From assembly GCA_944472135.2 (NCBI GenBank), contig OX235262.1, positions 23,421,362-23,485,361 of the forward strand: a stretch of 64,000 nt of DNA. Reading direction: 5' to 3'. Made by a program: the position numbers and the translations under genes. Numbering within the stretch: the stretch's first letter is position 1; every line of letters begins with the position of its first letter. The notes under the pieces were generated by a model. The model did no database searches. It had not been told where the DNA came from and saw only the letters and a program-made list of their open reading frames with translations. Positions 20,333 through 30,497 of this stretch are shown here, in pieces. The stretch is from Trichobilharzia regenti. Taxonomy: Eukaryota; Platyhelminthes; Trematoda; Strigeidida; Schistosomatidae.

Positions 20333-21384
20333 TTCCACCACAGTCAAAATATTCTAGATTTCGGTGAAGAATTGATGGATTTTAAAGTAGACTGCCACAG
20401 AAAACCGAGTAGCATTGAAAAGCATGAAACTTAGATCGAGCAAGGCTTCCAAGCCTATTACTCCACACATGCTATTTGCAAACTCGACTGATAAAATTCA
20501 ATCTGCACAAACACCAAGGACTAGACGCAGGACAATAGTTACTGACTACCTACGTAGTGTCCAATCAAAGTATCCATTACAGTCCCACAGGGAGATAATC
20601 GTGAGTCCGAATAGAAGCAATGGGTAACCCAGGTTCAAACCTCAGAAGGGATATGAGTTGTTCTTTCGAAATTGCAGATACGCTTTTCTGACTGGTGAGT
20701 GCCAACAAGCACGAAACCTACGTCGAGCAAGGCTTCCTACCCACTACTGTGCCTAACTACCTAACAACAGATAGCTATTGATCCCATTTTAGGACTACTC
20801 AGCAATGCTCACGCAGAATAAAAATGCGAGCGTTAATGATACTAGTAATAGTAGTAATACAGGCAATGTTGCCCTCATGAATTAATCCTTCATAAATTTT
20901 GAGCATACCGTTATTCTACATATTTTATTTCCTATCCTCATTAACATCTCTTCATTTCACTAACATTTTACTGTCATTCCAAGTTACGTAATTTTCGTCT
21001 TATGTATAGCACACAATGACACATTATTCCCAAATGACAAATAAAAATGCACCTATTATAAAATTATACTTTACCAAAGTATTCAAGTTTCTTTGTAATA
21101 TTACGGATATCATTATTTTATTTATTTATTTTTTGAAACAATATTTTTGCCATTTTTATTTCTGTTACTATGGTGATGTGAGGCGTTTCAACTTAGTCTG
21201 AAAATTACAATTATGTCTAGCTCCATGGAAATGTGAAAATGTAGGATACATTAGAAAACAAAGGAATGTAAGTATACTAAGTACTTAGCATGCATTAATA
21301 CTAACATGTAGATCATGGCTAGTGAGAGAGAAAAAAGAGCATACTTTGGACTGATAAGAAGAATTAAGAAGATCTGAACATTGC
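20333..21384. other. HDAC4-like intron; diverged direct repeat
   Basis: At 20427-20466 and again about 285 bp on at 20712-20750 the sequence reads gaaac.ta..tcgagcaagg followed by cttcc. Nothing else was recognised. A 70-aa ORF at 20415-20627 overlaps the first repeat and has no family features. Confidence 0.4.
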
Positions 21385-21690
21385 TGATGATTTCTAATGT
21401 TTAATGTCAGACAAACTCGAAGATCTACAGGCGAAAACCAACAAGTTGGCAGAAGAAGCAACCAACAACAAGAACCAATCATCCTAAATAGGAGGAGTTT
21501 CAATGAGATCACTTCCTTCACTTATTTAAGCAGCATCATTCCAACTACAAGTGGTGCGGATGAGGATGTCAAACACACGGCCAGAAAAGCAAGAGAGACA
21601 TTTGGTTATTCTGAAATCAGCTGCGGAAATCTGCTGCAATCAGCAGAGAAGATTCGGATTTTCAACACTACTATATTGTATATATATATA
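21385..21690 (+). pseudogene. RTE-A-like fragment
   Basis: Reads FNEITSFTYLSSIIPTTSG and a GADEDVKHTARKAR block (about 21498-21600), corresponding to the YLGS..STTGG..EDIKARIGKAR region of RTE-A. It is old and frame-broken, and is cut by a (TA)n run at 21683-21702 followed by an RTE-B fragment. Confidence 0.6.
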
Positions 21691-21702
21691 TATATATATT
21701 TC

Positions 21703-22927
21703 TCGCACTAATCAAGGCACTCTACTCGAATTCACAAGGCCGTGTAAGACCTTACGGAGGGTTGTTGTCTGAAGTGATGAAAATTGGTAGTATTCGTCAG
21801 ACACACCCACTGTCTCCATTTTTGTTTAATTTCATCAAATAATGGAATTTACCCTATCTGACTTCAGCAACTTAGGGATTGACTTGTTACCAACGAACAG
21901 TCCTGTTTACCTAGAGTATGCCGATTATATTGTCCTCCTAGACGAAGATACTGGCAAAATGCGGAGTCTTTTGCACACCTTCAGCAAAAGTTTTAGTATG
22001 CTTGGTATGCCATTCACCCCTGCCAAATGCGCAATGGTGCTGAAGGGCTGGACTACACACCGACTCCTAGCTTAAAGATAGGGAGTGAAGTGGTGGGGCG
22101 TGTTGACCACTTCATCTATTTGGAAGTTGCATCAGCCCTATCGGGGTGATTGCTGGCAAAACCTAAGCAAGGAGACAAAGGCTCGCGCAGCACTTGTTAA
22201 CTTACCCAATCTCTGGTGTAGACGTGACATTCGGTTATCGACCAAAGTAAATGTGTACTGCACAGCAGCAGTTCACTCCATCCTCTTTTATGTCTGTGGG
22301 ATGTGGCCATTGAAACTGAAAGATATAAGGAAGCCAGATGTCTTTGACTGAAGGTGCTTGCATTCTATATCCCGAGTCAAGTGGTATTATATGGTCAGTG
22401 ATGTGTGAGTTAGGCATAGACTGCTACGTAAGGAAGGGAAGTCAATCAATGAGGTTGTGAAACTACACTGAGTGAGATGGCTAGGACGCGTGTTGCGCAT
22501 TCCGAGCCAACCTCTTCCTAGTCGAGCAATGTTAGCTGACATAAGGTTGAATTGAAACATATTTAACAATAGTCAAACCGACACATAGAATCAATCCATA
22601 AAGTATTTCACAGTTGGTTTGAGCCAACTGAAGAGGTGTAGACTTGTAAGGATATTTTGGATGCTGTGATAAATCAGTGCCTAGCAACTGGTGATGTTAT
22701 GGCTGAAAACAGTTCACAACCGCGCAAATGTATCCACTCACTCTTTATGATTTCCCGAATTCACTAAACACAGTTTTCCATCCTACTACTCTCCCCACCG
22801 TCTATTCCTGTTCATTACAGTTTTGTGAATCTCTTCTTCCTCTCTGTTTCCTACCTCTGTTTACTATACGGAGTGTGGCAACTTGAACTGCTTCGCTTCT
22901 GTGCAAAGTTCTACGTTGAAACTCAGT
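21703..22927 (+). pseudogene. RTE-B LINE, decayed 3' fragment
   Basis: Starts at ALIKALYS-type sequence of the reverse transcriptase (cf. 15130) and can be followed with many stops through FTLSDFSNLGIDLLP, a LEYADYIVLLDEDTG box (catalytic second Asp changed to Tyr), the C-terminal region and the 3' UTR ending gtgcaaagttctacgttgaa. Clearly older than the copy at 12586-16360. Confidence 0.75.
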
Positions 22928-23181
22928 CAGTCAATGGTGGAGTAACAGAAACCAGAATGAAATTATAAATATTTTAATAATAAATTTCGTTCTACTGACA
23001 AGAAAGTAAAAATATTTTAAATGAAACGTAATTTTTTTATTTATGCATTAAGTTAGGAATTCAATGGATGCATTATTTTTGAGCAGAAAACCAAATATAC
23101 TAAACCTAAAACATACATCTTCCACTTATACTTATCGTACAGCAGAAACCACATTGAAAACCTGAAAACTAGTGAACTTAC
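22928..23181. other. HDAC4-like intron sequence
   Basis: Short AT-rich stretch between the RTE-B fragment and the donor at 23181; nothing recognised. Confidence 0.4.
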
Positions 23182-23481
23182 TTGAGTTGAAGAAAGACGA
23201 CCCTCACCACCTTGGTCAAAAGATGCCTGACGTGAAAGAAATGCAGAACGAGATGGGTTTGATGACGCTGTCGAATATTCGGGAGATGTTCGTGGTAGTT
23301 GACAACTAAATGTACTTGGCGAAGAACCATCAGATGACCTTATAGGTGCATACGTTCCAGTTGACGCACCTTTGGGAAATGGTGGATGAGCAGCATGATC
23401 ACCAGATTTACTGGTTATTTCTACAAGAGAAGACGTAGATTTCAGAGCCCCAAGTCTTCTGTTGGATTCTTTGTGATCCAT
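23182..23481 (-). CDS. class IIa histone deacetylase (HDAC4-like), first coding exon
   Basis: A 300-nt (100-codon) exon on the minus strand, starting with ATG at 23481 (MDHKESNRRLGALKST) and ending RLSSTQ at a GTAAGT donor. It is Ser/Pro-rich with no hydrophobic or Gln-rich segment. The next exon (18993-19227) continues in phase 0 with the VKQRLKAYLL block, in the way human HDAC4 has STEVKMKLQEF. The ATG is chosen because no better upstream start is in frame with an acceptor; the open frame does extend to 23631, so an upstream exon cannot be excluded. The 3.95-kb intron that follows contains RTE-A and RTE-B debris. The identification rests mainly on the second exon. Confidence 0.6.
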
Positions 23482-25438
23482 TCTTACACACAAGTGATTA
23501 AGATGTTTTAAACAGGCACAGAAGTCTTTTTCACCGTTGAAGCTATTAAAGACAAAAACGGCCAAGTTATACACGTACACTAAACATTTTACGTACATAT
23601 TGACTAATAACAAAGTCACTGTGTCCCTCAATTGTCAACAATTAGTGGGATGGTATTATGTGGAAAACACAGTGTATAACCTGACCTTGATGTTGTTCAG
23701 AAGAGTTCGAAAAAAATATGGAGGTAAAAACTAAATGACGTAGACTAGAGTTGATATTAGTGTATTTGAAGCTGAACTTTACTACAACCTAATAACACGT
23801 CTTTATAACTACTATTTCTTTTGATCTGTGGTGTTTTACGAATTCTATTTGTGAAAATAGAATGGAATTAAATGTTAATTTCCAGGACTTTCGTCAGATT
23901 GGGTCCAATTTATTTACAGATCTAAATGGTTTCAATAAGGTAATAAAATGTAATTATTGAGCAAACATCATACTACAACTCACAATATAAAAATCTATTC
24001 CCTGAAGCAAGTGTGGAACAACTCTTTTGTGGGCCAATTTCATAAAAACCACAAAACACCCAGAATGTACTTGACATTCAATCCAAACAATTCACTTTAC
24101 AAACTAATGACTCCATCAAAGGAATAAATTTAATTTCAACACGAACACCTAACGTGTTCAACCGAGTTTGTAAACGTGTCTCCTTTAAACTCTCGGTTAG
24201 TCAACACTAAGTGCGGGTGAACATACAAACTGACAATGTACACATAACGGTAGCTCTGTCGACTCAAGATAAAACAAAGAAAAATTAGTCATCTCATTTG
24301 TATATCAGCCACCAATATGAAGTCTTACTTGATGACTAAATCATCACAGGGTTATTCAGGTTTAAGCTACATTAAAACTCACATTTATGGTTTCAAGGGG
24401 ATTATTTTAAAAGGTCCTGTCATGGCTAGTTATTCTATTAGTTGTCATCACAGAAAGATTAAATTCCAGCCAAGATATCGGATACCCAGTACAAACTATG
24501 TCTCAAATTTAGTAACATTTCTTTTCGTGCAATAACACAAAATTCAGTATATGAGGGAGTATTTAACCCCTGTATATGAAGAAACGACGCAGCATGTCAT
24601 ATTAAGATATCTACAGATTATGCATCACAAATTCTAAAAAGATTTCCAGTCAGTACACAAAGACAGATTCAACTAACCTGAGTGATTATTCCAACGCATA
24701 TCACTGAAAAATTATCTTTAGACACGGGCACCAAAGTATTCACACGATGCTAACTCATGAGACAATATTGTGAACAGATTCGCACATTTTTTAAGTAGAC
24801 GTAAGGAAATGAGCAGTGAAACTAGGTAATAAGATTAAATTCACTTGGCAAAACAACCTACAGGATAACAATAAAATAGATTTCAGATTAGCAGTAAAAA
24901 TTAGGATATATTGCATAAAAAAGCAGTTAGTAAAAAAGGAAACTACGTGAATAAATATAACGCTCCGATTCATGTTTACAGCTAATCGACTACACATTAC
25001 ACTTGGAATAAACCCGACTTACATCTGTTTGCTCCAAGCTAGGCGCCTGTTTCAAGGTCACACAGTGAGGATGTTGTTACATGCTAAAACAAATAGAATG
25101 GCTAGTATGATACGTCCAACTATGTGGTATAAAAATAGAGATTACAAGATTTCCGCAGTTTGGATTCGTTGACATTGGGTAATTTTTATTGTAAATGAAG
25201 TAAATTAGTTATGTTTTCTTGACATTCCTCCTGTGTACATCTATTGATCTATCGAAAGATTGTCACCAAATGTTAAATAATAACTACGAATTTCCTGTAA
25301 TTTCATATTACTTGATAACTGCCAACTTACTGGTATCTGCGCTGCAGGCCTTATGAGTGGCTGCGTGTCATATCGCATTGAAGGTTGCTTTAGACTCACC
25401 TCAAGACAACCAACTTCGTGCGGTATGCAAACAGATGG
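23482..25438. other. no gene recognised; 5' side of the HDAC4-like gene
   Basis: Almost 2 kb of AT-rich DNA. It may contain the promoter and 5' UTR of the HDAC4-like gene (minus strand), but no element is specific enough to call. Small ORFs at 24317-24535 and 24972-25172 lack family features. Confidence 0.4.
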
Positions 25439-25750
25439 TGTCAATGTAGTTGAAGATTTAACGATCAATTCATAGTTGCTTGCTCAAACCCAACTTCCCC
25501 ATATTTTTGGCGGAGTCATCAATCCATCAGTCATCGTCTCATTAGTCGCTGTTCAGAAGGAAGATTGAAAAACTATCAGAAGTAATATCGTGAATTATTG
25601 TTGAGATATTTGTTCTTAGATCTTGTTCTGTAGAAGCAGTATTGCTGGTTATTTGTTGGCGTTAGGATAAAGAATTCTTCAGTCGCCAAACAGCGCTCTG
25701 GTTTCTGCGTCGGTTAATACTAAGTGTTTCTGCAAATCTTCGAGGGACGG
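25439..25750 (+). repeat. copy 3 5' LTR, first part
   Basis: Starts TGTCAATGTAGTTGAAGA like the LTR at 37898 and runs to gagggacgg, where copy 1 is inserted. The last 57 bp of this LTR lie at 29688-29744. Confidence 0.8.
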
Positions 25751-26110
25751 TGTCAATCACGTCTCATAAACCGTTAATGACCAGCTCTTGCTACGCTCGG
25801 GCCCACGCAGTTCTTCGAAGATTTCTCAGAAACGCTTAGTTATAACGGACGAAAAAACCAAAACACCGATCTTCCGATAGATATTTCTGTATTGTTACAC
25901 CAACATATAAAAGGAATAAGCGAACTAAGGTCTGTGAACAAATATTACAATAATAAATCATAAGATTACTTCTGACGATGTTTCACTATTCTTTCTGAAC
26001 AGCGACCGATGAGACGATGACTGTCGTATTGATGCCTCCGCGAAAATTGGGGAAGTTGATTTTAAGCAAACAACCAAGAATTGATCGTTCAATCTTCAAC
26101 TCCATTGACA
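25751..26110 (-). repeat. copy 1 3' LTR
   Basis: 360 bp, TGTCA...TGACA ends. It differs from the 5' LTR (29325-29682) at about a dozen positions, clustered between about 25780 and 25880 (for example cttcgaagatttctcag against ccttgaagttttcag), which looks like a patch from another subfamily. It carries an ATAAA-type polyadenylation signal context on the minus strand. Confidence 0.85.
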
Positions 26111-26794
26111 CTCCCCGGCAAAAAAGGGATCCAACCCTTTTTTCCTTCACGACCAATGCACGTTGACTTGGATGCCATTGAGAGAACCTGGGTCACACGG
26201 ACAGAGCTGAAATGGAAAACAAACAGAAAAGCCAACACACCACAAGCATACCCACAGCACAATCTCACACATCAATGACGACCTGCGCCTCCAGACAGAG
26301 ACCTCCTCTTGACATCTTGCAACACAATCGCCACTTGCTAGAATGACTCTTGCAGAATGCAAAGTGACCATGGCAGCACCTCACGATACTCTACGCACAT
26401 CCTCTTAATTACTCACTACCAATTACCATTGAAATCGCTTGTCACTCATTCTGCCTCAGTTCTAGTAGCGGTGACGCATGCGAGCCTCAGTCGTTTACAC
26501 TCTTTCTCCCCGGCGTGTCGGACCGCAGCTAACAATTATCTCCGTGTGCGTTTCATTCTCAGCAATAGCCTAGCCTCCCCGGCGTATACGACCCATCTGC
26601 TGTCTCTAACATCAATCAATTCATTCACGGATGTAGAAGACTCGAAACAACTTCAGAAGTAATCACGACGAAAATTTTAACAAAATTACGCAATAAAAAC
26701 AAGGCACGAAAACAACGAGTAAACACAATTAATCCAAAATCACAAATTGCGAAGACACACCACACGTATACACAAACAGTACAAATAACCTCGC

Positions 26795-27258
26795 GGATCA
26801 TGTCTTGGTGGAATTATTTTGAAGAATTGGAGGACTTACACCAGTACGCCTGCAACCCTTCTCAGGTTGACGATTGTAAGTTGTGGAATGTCCAGACACA
26901 AACAAGATTAACCAACAATTACATCAATTGGAACTCACACAACTATTTAACACAAACATATGTACAATCAACACATCAAATGTTGTGGATTCTGACACGA
27001 CAAACTACCCTTGAAGAACTGTAGGACTTACAGCAGTACGCCTACATTCCTTCTCAGGTTGATGATCCAAGTGGAAGTCGTCCGGACACAAACAGAATTA
27101 CCAACAGCTAGATGACAGATGATATCAATTCAGTATATACAATATGAACATATGTACAAAATCACACACCAAGCACATTGGACTGCTCATTGATGCGCTA
27201 CCCTTTGAAGAACTGTAGGACTTACACCAGTACGCCTACAACCCTTCTCAGGTTGACG
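26795..27258 (-). repeat. tandem ~193-bp repeats downstream of copy 1 gag
   Basis: The motif cgtcaacctgagaaggg...gtaggcgtactg...cctacagttcttcaa occurs three times on the minus strand, beginning at about 27258, 27065 and 26874. The last unit is partial. Confidence 0.85.
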
Positions 27259-27260
27259 CC

Positions 27261-29180
27261 CTAGGTTGGAAAATCGTCGCAGAGTTCATTTGCTAACTTC
27301 CTTCTATCAGCTATATCCTCAAATCTGAACGGCAACACGCCCATGTCATTGTATCGTAGAATATAGATGACCAACAAACACACGACATATCTCATCAACC
27401 AAGTGTAGAAACAGAGTAATTTACACCAAAGATAATAACATTCAAATAGTAACTTGAAACTAGAAATGCCTTTATTCGTGCAAGTCAATTTAACAATAAC
27501 TCTCTCCTTTACACTTGGCTTATCCACACTAAACTGACCATTGATATTCGTCCTTTCAAACGAACTGATACTACCATAGTCATTGCACAAGATACTTGAG
27601 TTGATGGGTGTCTGTTTCATTGTGGATGACAGCACCAACGATGACTGAGTGACACAAGGTGATGAACTTAGTGGTGGATCAGAAGCTGTTCTTGTTCGGC
27701 TCTCAGATAGTTGTCCAACTGCAAGATTACCACCACTGCTGTCTTTCACTACTAGTTCGGGTTTAGCACTATCATCTGATGATAGGTGGGCTACACGCTG
27801 ATCAATTACACTGACTGTCTCACAAGTATGCACACCTTTTGGAACTGCATCTGCGTTCAATTCTACTTCACGTTGTAGTTGTACAGAACCTTTATTTAAC
27901 TTAGCAGTAGTAGGCATATCCCTCATCTCATCATGATCAACCAAAGACAACTGTGAAGTATCATGATCATTATCACGAATATTCACTTTACCGTCAACTT
28001 CATCATTTTCAAACTCTTTAATAACAGAAGTAGACAATTTTGGTTCCTCCTCGCAAATCATAAAAGGTTTTATATCTTCACTCTGACTAGTAATACCTTG
28101 TAAACTTGTAGGGTCAGAACTGCACTCTGAAGCAGCAACTCTATTCTGTGACACTCTATTCAACAACGGCTTACCAGTTGCAACTACAGACTTCTTCACC
28201 GCACCGTTATCGTCACACAATTCGGAGTCATGCCTGGAGTTTACATTTAGCTTATCACTGAACTTGCTCACTGGTTCACAGTTCACTTCTGTATGCACCT
28301 CTTGCAAACGTGTAAAACAAAACCGTGTTTGTCTTGCATCTTGTAACTTATCTGTTGAGGATGTACTACGAAACCTGTTACACTCACTAGGTCTATATGC
28401 ATTACTAGACATCATGGAGCCTTCTCGATATCCACCTCTCTGAGGCCCTTTCGTCATCAATGATTGCGTTTTACCCTCAGACTGCTCTATTCTAGGGGTG
28501 AGATTCAATAGACTGGCGAACTTGCTCATAGATTGATTGACACTATCATTTACCAGTTTCAGGATATCATCAAACTTTGGCTCGATACCCTCATCCTCCA
28601 TACGGGAGCTTATCTTCACCCACTTCCTTTGCAGTCGAGTAGGTAGACGTCTTGCTATTACTTCTAGTATAAAACTCGAGTTGAGGTCACTCGTGCGATT
28701 CATCGAAATCATTCCATTCTTGTAAATTAGCAAATTATCTAAAAACTCAGTGAGTGCCTTGGAGTCATCCTGTAATTGACCACCATTACCCTTAACAGCC
28801 TCGAATAATTTCCCTGCAATCATCGAAGGTCTTCCAAACCTTTGACGTAATATGCTCATAGCCTCGTAGTAGCCCTCTTTTGGCTTCATAAACTCACAGC
28901 ACTGTATAGCTCTTGCAGCATCTCCAGTGCAATATCTCATCAAATACATTAACTTCAATTCATCACTTAATAGAAAACTACTCAACATGATCTCAAACTC
29001 CTTTACAAATTGTAAATAATCAGCCGGGTTTCCATCAAAACACCGTGGTTCAAATTTAGGGAGTTTGATGTTCCTATTATCCCTGAACGGCGAAACAGTA
29101 ACATCAAGCATGTCATTCTTAACATCAGACACTTTCCTGTTTGCATCCACGACACTCTGTCCCTTCTTTGACCCAGGCAT
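27261..29180 (-). CDS. Gag-like protein with DUF1759-type domain and C-terminal hydrophobic segment (copy 1)
   Basis: An intact 639-aa ORF. Residues about 37-150 read LPKFEPRCFDGNPADYLQF, then ELKLMYLMRYCTGDAARAI and EAMSILRQRFGRPSMI. This is the arrangement of the DUF1759 Gag domain found in BEL/Pao-type retrotransposons. Near residue 280 the motif C-x2-R-x4-H-x4-C has the spacing of a zinc knuckle with its second Cys replaced by Arg. The middle is acidic and Ser-rich. Near the C-terminus a ~30-residue hydrophobic, Cys/Tyr-rich stretch (LLFECYYLWCKLLCFYTWLM onward) could span a membrane. The start is the first ATG after the leader, and it is shared with copy 2. Twelve residues present in copy 2 are missing near the N-terminus. 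Presumably forms particles for trans-mobilisation; function of the hydrophobic tail unknown. Confidence 0.8.
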   Translation of the reverse strand: MPGSKKGQSVVDANRKVSDVKNDMLDVTVSPFRDNRNIKLPKFEPRCFDGNPADYLQFVKEFEIMLSSFLLSDELKLMYLMRYCTGDAARAIQCCEFMKPKEGYYEAMSILRQRFGRPSMIAGKLFEAVKGNGGQLQDDSKALTEFLDNLLIYKNGMISMNRTSDLNSSFILEVIARRLPTRLQRKWVKISSRMEDEGIEPKFDDILKLVNDSVNQSMSKFASLLNLTPRIEQSEGKTQSLMTKGPQRGGYREGSMMSSNAYRPSECNRFRSTSSTDKLQDARQTRFCFTRLQEVHTEVNCEPVSKFSDKLNVNSRHDSELCDDNGAVKKSVVATGKPLLNRVSQNRVAASECSSDPTSLQGITSQSEDIKPFMICEEEPKLSTSVIKEFENDEVDGKVNIRDNDHDTSQLSLVDHDEMRDMPTTAKLNKGSVQLQREVELNADAVPKGVHTCETVSVIDQRVAHLSSDDSAKPELVVKDSSGGNLAVGQLSESRTRTASDPPLSSSPCVTQSSLVLSSTMKQTPINSSILCNDYGSISSFERTNINGQFSVDKPSVKERVIVKLTCTNKGISSFKLLFECYYLWCKLLCFYTWLMRYVVCLLVIYILRYNDMGVLPFRFEDIADRRKLANELCDDFPT

Positions 29181-29324
29181 TGTTGAACTTGACCCAATAC
29201 CAAAAAAGTTCCAGATATTGCCTGTTCAAAGAGGACTTGACCGGCACCAGGAAAAATGAACGGCGACTATCAAAACTTTCACCAACTGTTTGAATCCGCC
29301 AGATCTGTTTCCATCGTCAGAAAC

Positions 29325-29682
29325 TGTCAATCACGTCTCATAAACCGTTAATGCCCAGCTCTTGCTACGCTCGGGCCCACGCTGTTCCTTGAAGTTTTCA
29401 GAAACGCTTAGTTATAACGGACGAAAAAACCAAAACACCGATTGGCCGCTTGATATTTCTTTATTGTTACACCAACATATAAAAGGAATAAGCGAACTAA
29501 GGTCTGTGAACAAATATTACAATAATAAATCATAAGATTACTTCTGACGATGTTTCACTCTTGTTTCTGAACAGCGACCGATGAGACGATGACTGTCGTA
29601 TTGATGCCTCCGCGAAAATTGGGGAAGTTGATTTTAAGCAAACAACCAAGAATTGATCGTTCAATCTTCAACTCCATTGACA
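29325..29682 (-). repeat. copy 1 5' LTR
   Basis: 358 bp with TGTCA...TGACA ends. Closely related solo copy at 31153-31510. It is followed on the minus strand by the leader that precedes the gag ATG at 29180. Confidence 0.9.
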
Positions 29683-29687
29683 GACGG

Positions 29688-29744
29688 CGTGAGGCCCAGC
29701 GTAGCAAGAGCTGGGCATCAACGGTTTTTGAGACTTGACTGGCA
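29688..29744 (+). repeat. copy 3 5' LTR, remaining part
   Basis: Continues the LTR interrupted at 25750 (gtgaggcccagcgtagcaag and on to ttgactggca). Preceded by gacgg, the target duplication of copy 1. Confidence 0.8.
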
Positions 29745-30497
29745 GTTTCTGACAGTTGGATAGTCTCCGTCCCTCTTTCTTGGTGCCGGCTAAGTCTTCT
29801 TTGAACAAGCGTTATTTGGAACTCTCTGGAATTTTTGGTCAAGTTCAATGATGCCTGGTTCAAAGAAGGGACAGAAAGTCCTGGAAGGAAACAGGAAAGT
29901 AAGTCATGTTGACTTGTTTGTTACATGCAACGATGTGTTTGATGTTAAGCATGATATGTTTGATGTTAATGTTTCGCCGGCTAGGGATAATAGGAATATC
30001 AGGCTTCCTAAGTACGAACCTCGGTGTTTCGACGGAAACCCAGTTGACCATTTGCAGTTTGTAAAGGAGTTTGAAATCATGTTGAGTAGTTTTTTTATTA
30101 AATGATGAAATGAAGTTGATGTATTTGATGATGTACAGCAGTGGAATTGCTTCAGGATCTGTACAGTGCTGTAAGTTGATGCCCCCTAACGACGGATACT
30201 CTGAGGCTATAAGTATGCTGCGTCAAGGATTCGGAAGACCGATGATTGCAAGGAACGTATTCGAGGCTGTTAAAGGTAATGGTAGTCAATTACAAGATGA
30301 CTCCAAGGCACTCACTGAGTTTTTGGATAATCTGTTGACTTACAAGAATACGTGCATTTCGATGAATTGCATGAGTGATCTGAACTCAAGTTCAGTCCTA
30401 GAGGTAATAGCGAGACGCCTACCTATTCGACTGCAAAAAAAGTGGGTGAAGACAAGCTCTCGTATAGAGGATGAAGGTATTGAGCCAAAGTTTGATG

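Larger units (their letters stand above)
25751..29682 (-). mobile_element. Gag-only LTR element, copy 1
   Basis: A complete 3.9-kb minus-strand element: 5' LTR 29682-29325, leader, gag ORF 29180-27261, tandem ~193-bp repeats (27258-26795), noncoding 3' region with a polypurine-like tract next to the 3' LTR, and 3' LTR 26110-25751. It is flanked by the 5-bp duplication gacgg (25746-25750 and 29683-29687) within the 5' LTR of copy 3. No protease, reverse transcriptase or integrase coding is present, so it needs proteins from elsewhere. Confidence 0.9.

Noticed and set aside
26357..26662. 101-aa ORF in the 3' region of copy 1 and its relatives at 36538-36729 and 37470-37982
   Set aside because: They lie antisense to the noncoding 3' region and differ in length and frame between copies, with no recognisable domain.
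27261..29180. Open frames on the opposite strand of the Gag ORFs (for example 28537-28725 and 34475-34663)
   Set aside because: They are antisense shadows; the sense frames have domain structure and conservation between copies.
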